Part shown: one piece after another, positions 35,249 through 43,278 of the stretch
Numbering within the stretch: position 1 is the stretch's first letter
How the letters are laid out: the number at the start of each line of letters is the position of its first letter
Assembly: GCF_001642795.1 (NCBI RefSeq)
Contig: NZ_LKEH01000032.1
Location: 1-49,523, forward strand
From: Pseudomonas viridiflava
GTDB lineage: Bacteria; Pseudomonadota; Gammaproteobacteria; Pseudomonadales; Pseudomonadaceae
Direction of reading: 5' to 3'
Length of the DNA: 49,523 nucleotides
Notes under the pieces: generated by a model
What the model saw: the letters and a program-made list of their open reading frames with translations, nothing else
Database searches by the model: none
Told to the model about the DNA's origin: nothing
Program-made: the position numbers and the translations under genes

Positions 35249-35524
35249 TCAATGCCTGGCTTCTCCTGCCTTGTGCGATTTCCCGCCTTTGGTTCCATGC
35301 GCCGCTTTTTGTTCGCCTTCGCAGCTTTTCGAAAGCACATAAGGTGAGTTCAAAAAGTTGATCAACTCCTTTTTCTTCAGGCTGTAACGATTAAGCAATA
35401 GGGAAAGCTTTCTTTCCAATGCCAATTCGTCTGCCAGTCGACTGTCTTTTCTGAAACGCTCAAGTTTTTGCAGTTGCTGGTCGAGCTGTTTTTCGATGTC
35501 TCGATACTCTTTTAATTCCGACAT
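35249..35524 (-). CDS. MvaT/MvaU-like protein lacking the DNA-binding domain
   Basis: A 91-residue protein. Residues 1-60 (M-S-E-L-K-E-Y-R-D-I-E-K-Q-L, then L-A-D-E-L-A-L-E-R-K-L-S-L-L-L-N-R-Y-S) follow the N-terminal coiled-coil oligomerisation domain of the MvaT/MvaU H-NS-like silencers. The conserved C-terminal DNA-binding half (K-x-Y-K-N-P-x-T-G-E-V-I-E) is gone. Only a T-K-G-G-x-x-H-K echo of its end remains in the Lys/Gly/His-rich tail. ATG 35524 follows GAGG at 8 bases, so it should be translated. H-NS-type proteins without a DNA-binding domain can act as dominant-negative anti-silencers; that role is inference. It lies in the most AT-rich part of the window. Confidence 0.75.
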   Translation of the reverse strand: MSELKEYRDIEKQLDQQLQKLERFRKDSRLADELALERKLSLLLNRYSLKKKELINFLNSPYVLSKSCEGEQKAAHGTKGGKSHKAGEARH

Positions 35525-35605
35525 GGTCTATGCCTCACAAGTGTCAAATTGAAATCGCTTCCAGTGCCTGAAGAATGGGTCCCACTGTCACGTGTAGCCG
35601 TTCAG

Positions 35606-36043
35606 TTAACAGCGTCGCTTCCAGACAGACGAGATATGACTTTCTTGAACAAGCTTGCCGACAATGCAAAACCTGTTTGAAGTCCGGTGTCCGTTTCGCC
35701 TCCTTTGCGATTCGCTGTGCGGTCTGTCAAAGTCATCAATGGGGTTGTACGGTGTGCACGCAGAGCCGACAGGTTCGTTACAACGCCTGCAGAACGGCAC
35801 TCCAACAATTGGGAAGTCGGGATTGACTGAGCGGTAGGGAGGATAAAGCGCCTTGCGGTTGAAGTTGATGGTCAGAAAGAACATGACAACCAGTGACGAC
35901 GGAAAGACAATCAAAAACCAGACATAAACGTGTCGGTCTTCATTATTCAGGTAAGGCAGTACGGCGGTCGCCGAGGCTTCCGATAGACCGGCAAACAATG
36001 CGATGATGCTGATAGGGTTCATGATTCGGGCAAGGTGGGGCAT
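35606..36043 (-). CDS. Small membrane protein, probably truncated
   Basis: A 145-residue frame. Residues 8-65 look authentic: a short N-terminal hydrophobic segment (I-S-I-I-A-L-F-A-G-L-S-E-A-S-A-T-A), a loop, then a strong membrane helix (Y-V-W-F-L-I-V-F-P-S-S-L-V-V-M-F-F) ending in L-T-I-N-F-N-R-K-A-L-Y. I have the impression that this N-terminal block recurs in front of diverse domains in bacteria, but cannot name the family. The remaining 75 residues are Arg/Ser/Cys rich and unlike a folded domain, which suggests that the original C-terminal domain is lost and the frame runs into non-coding DNA. ATG 36043 follows AGGAG. Confidence 0.5.
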   Translation of the reverse strand: MPHLARIMNPISIIALFAGLSEASATAVLPYLNNEDRHVYVWFLIVFPSSLVVMFFLTINFNRKALYPPYRSVNPDFPIVGVPFCRRCNEPVGSACTPYNPIDDFDRPHSESQRRRNGHRTSNRFCIVGKLVQESHISSVWKRRC

Positions 36044-36311
36044 GGACAGTCTCCTGTAAAAAGAGGTGTACGCAAATGGATAATTGCATCATGGCAATCA
36101 CTTTCTTTTCGGGGATGAGCGATCGTTTTTTGCGCCATTCAAATTAAAGAACTTCAAGTGTTTTCTACTCGATTCGGCCCGTCGGTTGCGTTACCTATGT
36201 ATTGTTATTGTCTATGTCCGCTATCACCCGGGTGATGGCGTGGATGGACTCCTGACAATGAAGGCGTTCCGATCCACCGCGGGCGGGCGCCTGTCGCGTG
36301 GCCAGCGGCGT

Positions 36312-36839
36312 CTAGGGTATGTCCGGGTTTCGCTCCTGCCTCAATTCAAGTCGATACGCTTTACCGATGTTCAAGACCTGGCGCAGACTCAAATCAAGAA
36401 CCTGCGCAATTTCGGACACGGTATAGCCAAGGCTGTAATAGTGCATGACATGACCGGCTACCACGTCGTCAATGTCTGTTGCCTCATGTCGCCTTTCACG
36501 TTCCCTGTGTTCGACGGGGCGGCTGCAGTTTATTTTAACGCCATGATCAATGGCCAACTTGCGTATGTCTTTCCTGTTCATTCTGAGTGAATACTGAAGA
36601 GAAGAAAACCCGGCGCCTTTGGCGACCAGACTTTTCAACAGCGCCACTTTGGACAGGACGTCTGCTTCAGTCTCTACGACGGGATTGTTGTCAGGCTTCA
36701 CGCCGCCCGTGGTTTCTGCAGTTTCGTTGTCAGGTATCATCGCGATCACACCGCCCTTGGCGACGAATGCCTCCACTGCTGCAATCAAGTCGAGACCGGT
36801 CGGGTCTTTTGACGTGGATCGTGAAAATTTCTTGTTCAT
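36312..36839 (-). CDS. Hypothetical helix-turn-helix-like protein
   Basis: A 175-residue protein of unrecognised family. The N-terminal 25 residues are basic. A middle helical part follows (K-S-L-V-A-K-G-A-G-F-S-S-L-Q-Y-S-L-R, then R-K-D-I-R-K-L-A-I-D-H-G). The C-terminal Y-T-V-S-E-I-A-Q-V-L-D-L-S-L-R-Q-V-L-N-I-G segment (about residues 140-162) has the spacing of a helix-turn-helix. ATG 36839 follows AGGAC. DNA binding is inferred. It is in an AT-rich accessory segment with the MvaT-like gene. Confidence 0.6.
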   Translation of the reverse strand: MNKKFSRSTSKDPTGLDLIAAVEAFVAKGGVIAMIPDNETAETTGGVKPDNNPVVETEADVLSKVALLKSLVAKGAGFSSLQYSLRMNRKDIRKLAIDHGVKINCSRPVEHRERERRHEATDIDDVVAGHVMHYYSLGYTVSEIAQVLDLSLRQVLNIGKAYRLELRQERNPDIP

Positions 36840-38098
36840 GGCAAGTCCTTTTTGAACATGGTTATACACATGACCGCACTCAGCGAGTTACAAGACGCGT
36901 GTGGGTGTCATCAAGGTGCTGATGTTGCGGGTAGGCCCTATCCATGTCGCTCAGTTGTCTTCAACTTTCGATAAACGGAATTATATATGTAGTGTGAAGT
37001 GTCATTAATGAAGGATTGTGCGACGTCTGCAGTAGTACTGCAGGGGCTTCATCATCCTTTTAATGAGTTTGCTCTTAAAAAAGTAACGACTGGTAATAAG
37101 ATTTGCAAGTGAAAAAGTGGCGCTTTACATGAATACAATTGGGCGTTCAGTCAGTGTCTTACATGCGTTCTGATGCCGTCTGTGAGTTTTGTAGTATTTT
37201 TCCTCTTCGATGGTTTTGCTATGGCGTTGAGCAAAAATATAGTATTAGCTTTCTGTCGAATGAGCTATTTTCGATGTGAAAGGCAAGAGAAGTACTAAAG
37301 TTTTTGTAAGAAATGGCGATGGCATCTGTTTATGTGATTTACTGTCGGGTATTGGTAAAGGTCTGTGACGTTAAAGCAGTTGGGTCAGGGAGGCTTGGGT
37401 AGAAGGAGTAGGAGTTTGTAGGACGTTTCTGGTTTTTGTGTGAGGTCCCTCTCCAAACATATATATATACAAAAAGATCGTTTTTTTGTGTGATTTTCAA
37501 CAGAGTCCGGACATTGATCTGGAGATGAGGGGAGGCCGGGCGGAGCAGGGTTCGAAGAGTAGTGTCTTGTTACATCCAGTCTCACTGCTTTCAACCAAAA
37601 GGCGCTCTGGTTCGGAAGCCGGTAACAGGTGCTATCGTCATGCTTGAAATCAACGGCCGTAAAGGGTTCGGCACGTTGCAAGCGCAAGCGTTTTCAGAAG
37701 ACAAAAATCTAAGGAGAAATGCATCTGCCCCTGGATGATGGCACTGCGCTGGTTCGGGGGCATCTTACGGCGACCTGTGCGGATTGGTTTTAATTGAAGT
37801 GACGCTCAATCAGTCAGGAATCGATTAATGGTCGGGTTCGCTATACATCCTGTCCGGTACGCAGGTGCTCTATTCCGCTGCTCCGGCTAGTCATACTGTT
37901 ATCGAATTCCGATAAGGAAGGCTCTGTGAAAAAGATAAGAAAGAGCTCGTTCGTCTCGAGTTTTGTAGGAATATTCCGCAGTAAATGTATGAACGGTCTT
38001 TGGGTGTTGGTACTCGGGGGGGAGCGCCATGCAAAGCACTAAACGACTAAGCTATTGTGCTGACTCTGAAAATTCGAATAGCGAAAATTGGACTGCCC
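36840..38098. other. 1.26-kb AT-rich stretch without a convincing gene
   Basis: No frame here has both protein-like composition and a good ribosome-binding site. Short frames at 37640-37738 (32 codons) and 37719-37793 (24 codons, AAGGAG only 2 bases before ATG) are possible but unsupported. The stretch holds a nested dyad (37002-37066), a GGAATATTCC palindrome (37968-37977) and the TTTTGTAGGAA word (37961-37971) upstream of the response regulator. It may be a decayed insertion or a large regulatory region. Confidence 0.5.
37002..37066. repeat. Nested dyad with a perfect 17-base palindrome
   Basis: The outer arms TCATTA (37002-37007) and AAGGAT (37011-37016) pair with TAATGA (37061-37066) and ATCCTT (37054-37059). 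In the middle CTGCAGTAGTACTGCAG (37027-37043) is a perfect odd palindrome. The whole could be an operator for a dimeric regulator or the root of an RNA structure. Confidence 0.6.
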
Positions 38099-38725
38099 AT
38101 GAATAAAGTGCTGATCGTGGATGATCATCCTGTCATTCGCCTTGCTGTACGCATGCTGATGGAGCGTCATGGCTATGAGGTCATTGCGGAGACAGACAAT
38201 GGAGTGGACGCACTGCAACTGGCCCGCGAGCATCTGCCTGATATTGTCATCCTCGACATAGGTATCCCCAAACTCGACGGTCTTGAAGTCATCGCCCGGC
38301 TGTCTGCCATGACCCTGCCATTCAAGGTCCTGATCCTGACGTCACAGGCTCCCGGTCACTTTTCCATGCGTTGCATGCAGGCGGGTGCCGCCGGCTATGT
38401 CTGCAAGCAGCAGGATCTGACCGAGTTGTTGAGTGCCATCAAGGCGGTGTTGTCGGGCTACAGCTATTTTCCCAACCAGGCGCTGCATACGGTTCGATCC
38501 AGCATGGGTAATGCCAGTGAGTCGGAAATGGTTGATCGCCTGTCCGGGCGCGAAATGATGGTTCTGCAGCAACTGGCGAGAGGCAAGACCAACAAGGAAA
38601 TCGCCGATGGCATGTTTCTCAGCAACAAGACTGTGAGTACCTACAAGACTCGACTGCTGCTCAAGCTCAATGCGCACTCGCTTGTCGATCTGATCGAGCT
38701 GGCGCAACGGAATGGATTGGTATGA
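38099..38725 (+). CDS. NarL/FixJ-type response regulator
   Basis: A 208-residue two-domain regulator. The receiver has D-D-H-P-V, the phospho-Asp in V-I-L-D-I-G-I-P-K-L-D-G, the Thr of I-L-T-S-Q and Lys of V-C-K-Q. The C-terminal LuxR helix-turn-helix is L-S-G-R-E-M-M-V-L-Q-Q-L then T-N-K-E-I-A-D-G-M-F-L-S-N-K-T-V-S-T-Y. ATG 38099 gives the standard MNKVLIVDDHPV start. It resembles the RocA/ErdR group of Pseudomonas; no sensor kinase is adjacent, so its input is unknown. Confidence 0.9.
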   Translation: MNKVLIVDDHPVIRLAVRMLMERHGYEVIAETDNGVDALQLAREHLPDIVILDIGIPKLDGLEVIARLSAMTLPFKVLILTSQAPGHFSMRCMQAGAAGYVCKQQDLTELLSAIKAVLSGYSYFPNQALHTVRSSMGNASESEMVDRLSGREMMVLQQLARGKTNKEIADGMFLSNKTVSTYKTRLLLKLNAHSLVDLIELAQRNGLV

Positions 38726-38802
38726 AGCGGCGCATGACAGGGATTCAGGTGATAATCCCGGCATAAATCGATTGTTGACTGCGATCGCGAATTCCCGGAA
38801 AT

Positions 38803-38827
38803 AAAGCCTCTCTTCGCGAGGGGCTTT
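38803..38827. terminator. Terminator after the response regulator
   Basis: AAGCCTCTC-TTCG-CGAG-GGGCTT folds into a 9-bp stem with one G-T pair and a stable TTCG loop. It can act for the response regulator and for the convergent small gene. Confidence 0.7.
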
Positions 38828-38874
38828 CACGCCATGACGTTAAACACGGTGGCCTGCCTTGCCCGCTGCGAGCG

Positions 38875-39057
38875 CTACAGATCGAAATCGTAGTCCGCCA
38901 ACTGTTTTTGCAAGCGACGTTCTTCCAGAAGATTGTCGATGGTGCGCCGCTTGCTCAAATTGGTCTTTGCTGGCTCCACGGCCACCTGCTCGACTTCGTC
39001 CGCATCAACAGCAACGAAATCATCCTCGACGTCTAATTGCTCTTTGCCAGTACTCAT
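38875..39057 (-). CDS. PA3496-family small protein
   Basis: A 60-residue acidic protein. It has an Asp/Glu/Val-rich N-terminal half and a basic K-R-R-T-I-D-N-L-L-E-E-R-R-L-Q-K-Q-L segment at residues 36-53. The family is annotated as putative envelope integrity proteins in Pseudomonas. It has no signal peptide or membrane helix. ATG 39057 follows GGAG. The gene sits next to nth exactly as in P. aeruginosa. Function not established. Confidence 0.85.
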   Translation of the reverse strand: MSTGKEQLDVEDDFVAVDADEVEQVAVEPAKTNLSKRRTIDNLLEERRLQKQLADYDFDL

Positions 39058-39162
39058 GAAGTGACTCCAGGCTTCGGCTCTATTGGCGCTCCTTATATCG
39101 ACAAAGCTGTGGCGGGTAAAAAAGATTTTTTCAATCGATTCACTCGCTGGAATCTATCTGTA

Positions 39163-39801
39163 TCAATCGTCAGAGGTTTTGAATTTGTAGTCGCAGAGGT
39201 CTTCAATGCGGCAACTCCCGCAGCGGGGCTTGCGCGCCTGGCATACGTAACGGCCGTGCAGGATAAGCCAGTGATGCGCATCCAGGAGGTAACCCCTGGG
39301 CACAAACTTCATCAGTTGCTTTTCGACCTCGACGACGTTCTTGCCGGGCGCGATGCCGGTGCGGTTGCTGACCCGAAAGATGTGGGTGTCTACGGCCATC
39401 GCCACCTGACGGAATGCGGTGTTGAGCACCACGTTCGCAGTCTTGCGTCCTACACCGGGCAGCGCTTCAAGGGCTTCGCGGGTCTCGGGGACTTCACCGT
39501 TGTGCCGTTCCATGAGCAGGCGGCAGGTTTCGATGACGTTCTTGGCCTTGCTGTTATACAGGCCAATGGTCTTGATGTATTCGGACAGTCCCTCCACACC
39601 GAGTGCATGAATTGCCTCGGGCGTGTTGGCGACAGGGTACAGCCGTGCGGTCGCCTTGTTGACGCTCACGTCGGTTGCCTGCGCCGACAGAATCACCGAT
39701 ATCAACAACTCGAACGGCGTGGTGTAGGCCAGCTCGGTTTTGGGGTCCGGATTATCCTCGTGAAGCCTGCGGAAAATTTCCAGGCGTTTTGCGGCATTCA
39801 T
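39163..39801 (-). CDS. nth: Endonuclease III
   Basis: A 212-residue DNA glycosylase/AP lyase that removes oxidised pyrimidines. The helix-hairpin-helix L-P-G-V-G-R-K-T-A-N-V-V with the catalytic Lys, the catalytic Asp in V-D-T-H-I-F-R-V, and the [4Fe-4S] ligands C-x6-C-x2-C-x5-C at the C-terminus are all intact. Length is normal. It lies 105 bases downstream of rnfB on the same strand, where other Pseudomonas have the rest of the rnf operon in between. Confidence 0.96.
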   Translation of the reverse strand: MNAAKRLEIFRRLHEDNPDPKTELAYTTPFELLISVILSAQATDVSVNKATARLYPVANTPEAIHALGVEGLSEYIKTIGLYNSKAKNVIETCRLLMERHNGEVPETREALEALPGVGRKTANVVLNTAFRQVAMAVDTHIFRVSNRTGIAPGKNVVEVEKQLMKFVPRGYLLDAHHWLILHGRYVCQARKPRCGSCRIEDLCDYKFKTSDD

Positions 39802-39906
39802 GGGCGGAGCGTTCCTTGGGGCAGGTCATGAGGTAAGCACGGGTGTCGGCGCAGTAAATGTGCCACTGTATCGCTCAAGTTGCCAAACCTGAGCATGGCT
39901 GTTATT

Positions 39907-40947
39907 TCAGGTTGATGGGTCCTGAGACCGTGCGAGTGCCTGTTCTGCTGACGCAAGCGCTTGAGCGGCCAGCGTCAAGGCTTGTTCCAGGCTTGCCAGT
40001 TGTTCTGGCAGAGCGTTGGCCGCCTGCGCTTTCTTGAGGTTTGCGTGTGCCATCGCCTGTTGGATCTTGGCACGCTTCACTGCACTTGCATCGAGCTTCG
40101 CGATCGGCCGGGTCGGTTCCACATCCTGTGTCGACAAAAGCTTTTCCAGTGTCCGCTCTGCGGCTTCATATTCCTGCTGCAGCACCACGAGGCGTGCGGC
40201 TTGTTCGGCGATAGGCGGGTGACCAAACGCCTTGAGAGATTTGTTCAATTGAGCACGGCTCATGGCAACGGCGGCTCGCGCCTTTTTGAGTGCTTCATCG
40301 CCCGTACCCGTTTTGGCCGTCTGCACCCGCAGCATTGCGGCTGAGGATGCCTCTGAGCCTGACGCAGACTTCTGCGAGCGCGCGAGCCGCTCTGCATGCC
40401 GTCGCTCCTGCTCGCGCTGCAACCTTGCATTGCGCGACTCGAATCGCTGTCGGGCATGATCGCGCTTGCGCAAACGAGCCTGTTGCTGCTGCGCATCAAG
40501 CGTCACGTCGCCCACAATTGGAATGACAGCCACAGGGATGAGCTGCGCCAAAGGCAATGGATGCATATCGATGCAGTCCACAGGGCAGGGCGCCACGCAT
40601 AAATCGCAGCCTGTGCATTCGTCGATGATCACCGTGTGCATCAGTTTGGCGGCACCGACGATGGCGTCGACCGGGCAGGCCTGAATGCATTTCGTGCAGC
40701 CAATGCATTCGGCTTCGCGAATGAAGGCGACCTGGGCGGGTGCCGATCCGCGTTCGGTGTCCAGCGGCAAAACCGGAACCGCCAGCAGGCTGGCCAGCTG
40801 AGCAATGGTCTCATCACCACCGGGTGGGCATTTATTGATTGCTTCGCCACTGGCGATGCCTTGCGCATAAGGCTTGCAACCGGGGTGCCCGCACTTGCCG
40901 CACTGTGTCTGCGGAAGAAGGGCGTCAATGTGCTGGATCAGGTTCAT
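39907..40947 (-). CDS. rnfB: Solitary RnfB-like ferredoxin with a long helical tail
   Basis: A 346-residue protein. Residues 10-35 carry the RnfB C-x2-C-x4-C-x16-C cluster motif (C-G-K-C-G-H-P-G-C). Two ferredoxin motifs follow, C-I-G-C-T-K-C-I-Q-A-C-P and C-T-G-C-D-L-C-V-A-P-C-P (about residues 80-125). The N-terminal membrane helix of classical RnfB is absent: the protein begins MNLIQHIDALLPQTQCG. After residue 150 comes about 190 residues of Ala/Gln/Lys/Arg-rich coiled coil. rnfA, C, D, G and E are not adjacent on either side. It is probably a soluble electron-transfer protein that no longer works in an Rnf pump. Confidence 0.88.
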   Translation of the reverse strand: MNLIQHIDALLPQTQCGKCGHPGCKPYAQGIASGEAINKCPPGGDETIAQLASLLAVPVLPLDTERGSAPAQVAFIREAECIGCTKCIQACPVDAIVGAAKLMHTVIIDECTGCDLCVAPCPVDCIDMHPLPLAQLIPVAVIPIVGDVTLDAQQQQARLRKRDHARQRFESRNARLQREQERRHAERLARSQKSASGSEASSAAMLRVQTAKTGTGDEALKKARAAVAMSRAQLNKSLKAFGHPPIAEQAARLVVLQQEYEAAERTLEKLLSTQDVEPTRPIAKLDASAVKRAKIQQAMAHANLKKAQAANALPEQLASLEQALTLAAQALASAEQALARSQDPST

Positions 40948-41012
40948 GCGCTTGCCGATAGGACCAGGCTGTAGCCAGTAGGGATCAGGGGATCATTCTT
41001 GCGGATATGCAA

Positions 41013-41051
41013 AAGCCCGGCATCCGTAAACGATCAACGGATACCGGGCTT
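41013..41051 (-). terminator. metG terminator
   Basis: AAGCCCGG and CCGGGCTT, extended inward by TCCGT/ACGGA, form a long stem, followed by TTTTGC on the minus strand, right after the metG stop. Confidence 0.75.
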
Positions 41052-41060
41052 TGCGGGGTG

Positions 41061-43103
41061 TTACTTGATGCGCTGGCCGGGCTTGGCGCCGCTGTCCGGG
41101 CTGAGCAGGTAGATTTCTTCGCCGCCGGGACCTGCCGCCATCACCATGCCTTCCGAAATGCCGAAGCGCATTTTGCGGGGCTTGAGGTTGGCGATCATCA
41201 TGGTCAGGCGACCTTCCAGCTCGCTCGGGTTCGGGTAAGCGCTCTTGATGCCGGAGAACACATTGCGCTGCTCGTCACCAATATCGAGGGTCAGGCGCAG
41301 CAGTTTGTCTGCGCCTTCCACGTGTTCGGCCTTGAGGATCAATGCGACGCGAAGGTCCACTGCCGCGAATGCATCGAAGTCGATCTCCGCGCAAAGAGGA
41401 TCCTTGGCCAGTTCGCCGTTGCCCTGGGGCGCTGTATCAGTCGCGCTCGCAGTCAGATCTTCCTTGGATGCAGCTGTCATGGCTTCCACCTTGACCGGAT
41501 CGATCCGGGTCATCAGGGCCGAGAACGGATTGAGCTGATGGTCGACCAGCAGTGTCTTGTGATCATCCCAGGTCAACGGTGCGACGTTGAGGAACGCCTC
41601 GGCGTCGGCAGCCAGCTTCGGCAGCACCGGTTTGAGGAAGATCACCAACTGGCGGAACAGGTTGATGCCCAATGCGCAGACGGCCTGTACTTCGTCCTGC
41701 TTGCCTTCCTGCTTGGCCAGCGCCCAGGGCGCCTTTTCGGCGATGTAGGCATTGGCGCGGTCGGCCAGGGCCATGGTCTCGCGCATGGCACGGGCGAAAT
41801 CGCGGGCTTCGTAAGCATCAGCGATGCTCGGCGCGGCAGCCAGGAAGGCATCGGTCAGTTCCGGCGCTGCATTGGCAGACACCATGACACCGGCATTGCC
41901 CTTGTGAATGAAGCCGGCGCAACGGCTGGCGATGTTCACGACCTTGCCGATCAGGTCCGAGTTGACCTTCTGGATGAAGTCTTCAAGGTTGAGGTCCAGG
42001 TCATCCACGCCACGGCCCAGTTTTGAGGCGTAGTAGTAGCGCAGGTATTCAGGGGGCAGGTGATCAAGGTAGGTGCGCGCCTTGATGAATGTGCCACGGG
42101 ATTTGGACATCTTCTGACCATTGACGGTCAGGTAGCCATGGACATTGATGGCGGTCGGCTTGCGCAGGCCTGCGCCTTCCAGCATGGCGGGCCAGAACAG
42201 GGCGTGGAAATTGACGATGTCCTTGCCGATGAAATGGTACAGCTCGGTAGTCGCGTCCTTGGCCCAATAGGCATCGAAGTCCAGATCCGGACGGCGTGCG
42301 CACAGGTTCTTGAAGCTGGCCATGTAGCCGATAGGTGCGTCCAGCCAGACATAGAAGTATTTGCCCGGCTCGTCAGGAATCTCGAAACCGAAGTACGGCG
42401 CATCGCGGGAGATGTCCCACTGTTGCAGGCCGCTGTCCAGCCATTCGGCGATCTTGTTGGCGACGGCGTCCTGCAGTGTTCCGCTGCGTGTCCAGCCCTT
42501 GAGCATGGCGTCGAAGGCGGGCAGGTCGAAGAAGAAGTGTTTGGAATCCTTGAGCACGGGCGTCGCGCCGGAGATCGCCGATTTCGGGTCTTTCAGGTCG
42601 GTGGGTGCATAGGTGGCACCGCACTTTTCGCAATTGTCGCCGTACTGATCTTCTGTGCCACATTTCGGACAGGTGCCCTTGATGAAGCGGTCGGCCAGGA
42701 ACATCTTCTTTTCAGGATCGAAGTACTGCGTGATCGAGCGCGTGGCGATATGCCCGGCATCGCGCAGGCGGGTGTAGATCATGCTCGACAGCTCGCGGTT
42801 TTCGTCCGAGTGCGTCGAGTGGAAGTTGTCGAAATCCACCAGGAAGTCGGCGAAGTCGGCGCTGTGCTCGGCCTTGACGTTGGCGATCAGCTGTTCAGGC
42901 GTGATGCCTTCCTTTTCGGCGCGCAGCATGATTGCCGAGCCGTGGGCATCGTCTGCGCAAACATAGGTGCACTGGTTGCCGCGGTGCTTCTGGAACCGCA
43001 CCCACATGTCGGTCTGGATGTACTCGAGCATGTGGCCAAGGTGGATGGAACCATTGGCATAGGGCAGGGCGCTGGTAACGAGAATCTTGCGTGGCTCGGA
43101 CAT
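41061..43103 (-). CDS. metG: Methionyl-tRNA synthetase
   Basis: A 680-residue class I synthetase. The HIGH-type motif is H-L-G-H near residue 22. The zinc knuckle has C-P-K-C and C-E-K-C (about residues 145-160), and K-M-S-K-S is near residue 333. A C-terminal tRNA-binding (EMAP/Trbp111) domain begins near residue 575, so this is the long dimeric form. It is divergent from mrp, a very common arrangement in gammaproteobacteria. Confidence 0.97.
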   Translation of the reverse strand: MSEPRKILVTSALPYANGSIHLGHMLEYIQTDMWVRFQKHRGNQCTYVCADDAHGSAIMLRAEKEGITPEQLIANVKAEHSADFADFLVDFDNFHSTHSDENRELSSMIYTRLRDAGHIATRSITQYFDPEKKMFLADRFIKGTCPKCGTEDQYGDNCEKCGATYAPTDLKDPKSAISGATPVLKDSKHFFFDLPAFDAMLKGWTRSGTLQDAVANKIAEWLDSGLQQWDISRDAPYFGFEIPDEPGKYFYVWLDAPIGYMASFKNLCARRPDLDFDAYWAKDATTELYHFIGKDIVNFHALFWPAMLEGAGLRKPTAINVHGYLTVNGQKMSKSRGTFIKARTYLDHLPPEYLRYYYASKLGRGVDDLDLNLEDFIQKVNSDLIGKVVNIASRCAGFIHKGNAGVMVSANAAPELTDAFLAAAPSIADAYEARDFARAMRETMALADRANAYIAEKAPWALAKQEGKQDEVQAVCALGINLFRQLVIFLKPVLPKLAADAEAFLNVAPLTWDDHKTLLVDHQLNPFSALMTRIDPVKVEAMTAASKEDLTASATDTAPQGNGELAKDPLCAEIDFDAFAAVDLRVALILKAEHVEGADKLLRLTLDIGDEQRNVFSGIKSAYPNPSELEGRLTMMIANLKPRKMRFGISEGMVMAAGPGGEEIYLLSPDSGAKPGQRIK

Positions 43104-43278
43104 TGGGCTCGGCTACTTGAATTGGAACGGAGGTCGGCCACTATAAAGGTCTGAGCAATTTTTTTCACCTCGTGCCGCTGTGGGAATGCGCCCGGATGTG
43201 CAGCGAAACCATGTCGGCACACGACAGAACAGGTAGGATAGCCGCCTGTTTTAGTCAGTCTTTTTTCGGAGCGAGCCC

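Noticed and set aside
37548..37556. GGGTTCGAA resembling a tRNA T-arm
   Set aside because: No acceptor stem, D-arm or anticodon arm could be placed around it.
37385..37687. 100-codon minus-strand frame in the AT-rich stretch
   Set aside because: No ribosome-binding site, no protein-like pattern, low-complexity Leu/Pro end.
37719..37793. 24-codon frame after AAGGAG
   Set aside because: Only 2 bases separate the ribosome-binding site from ATG and the peptide is not recognised; recorded as a possibility only.
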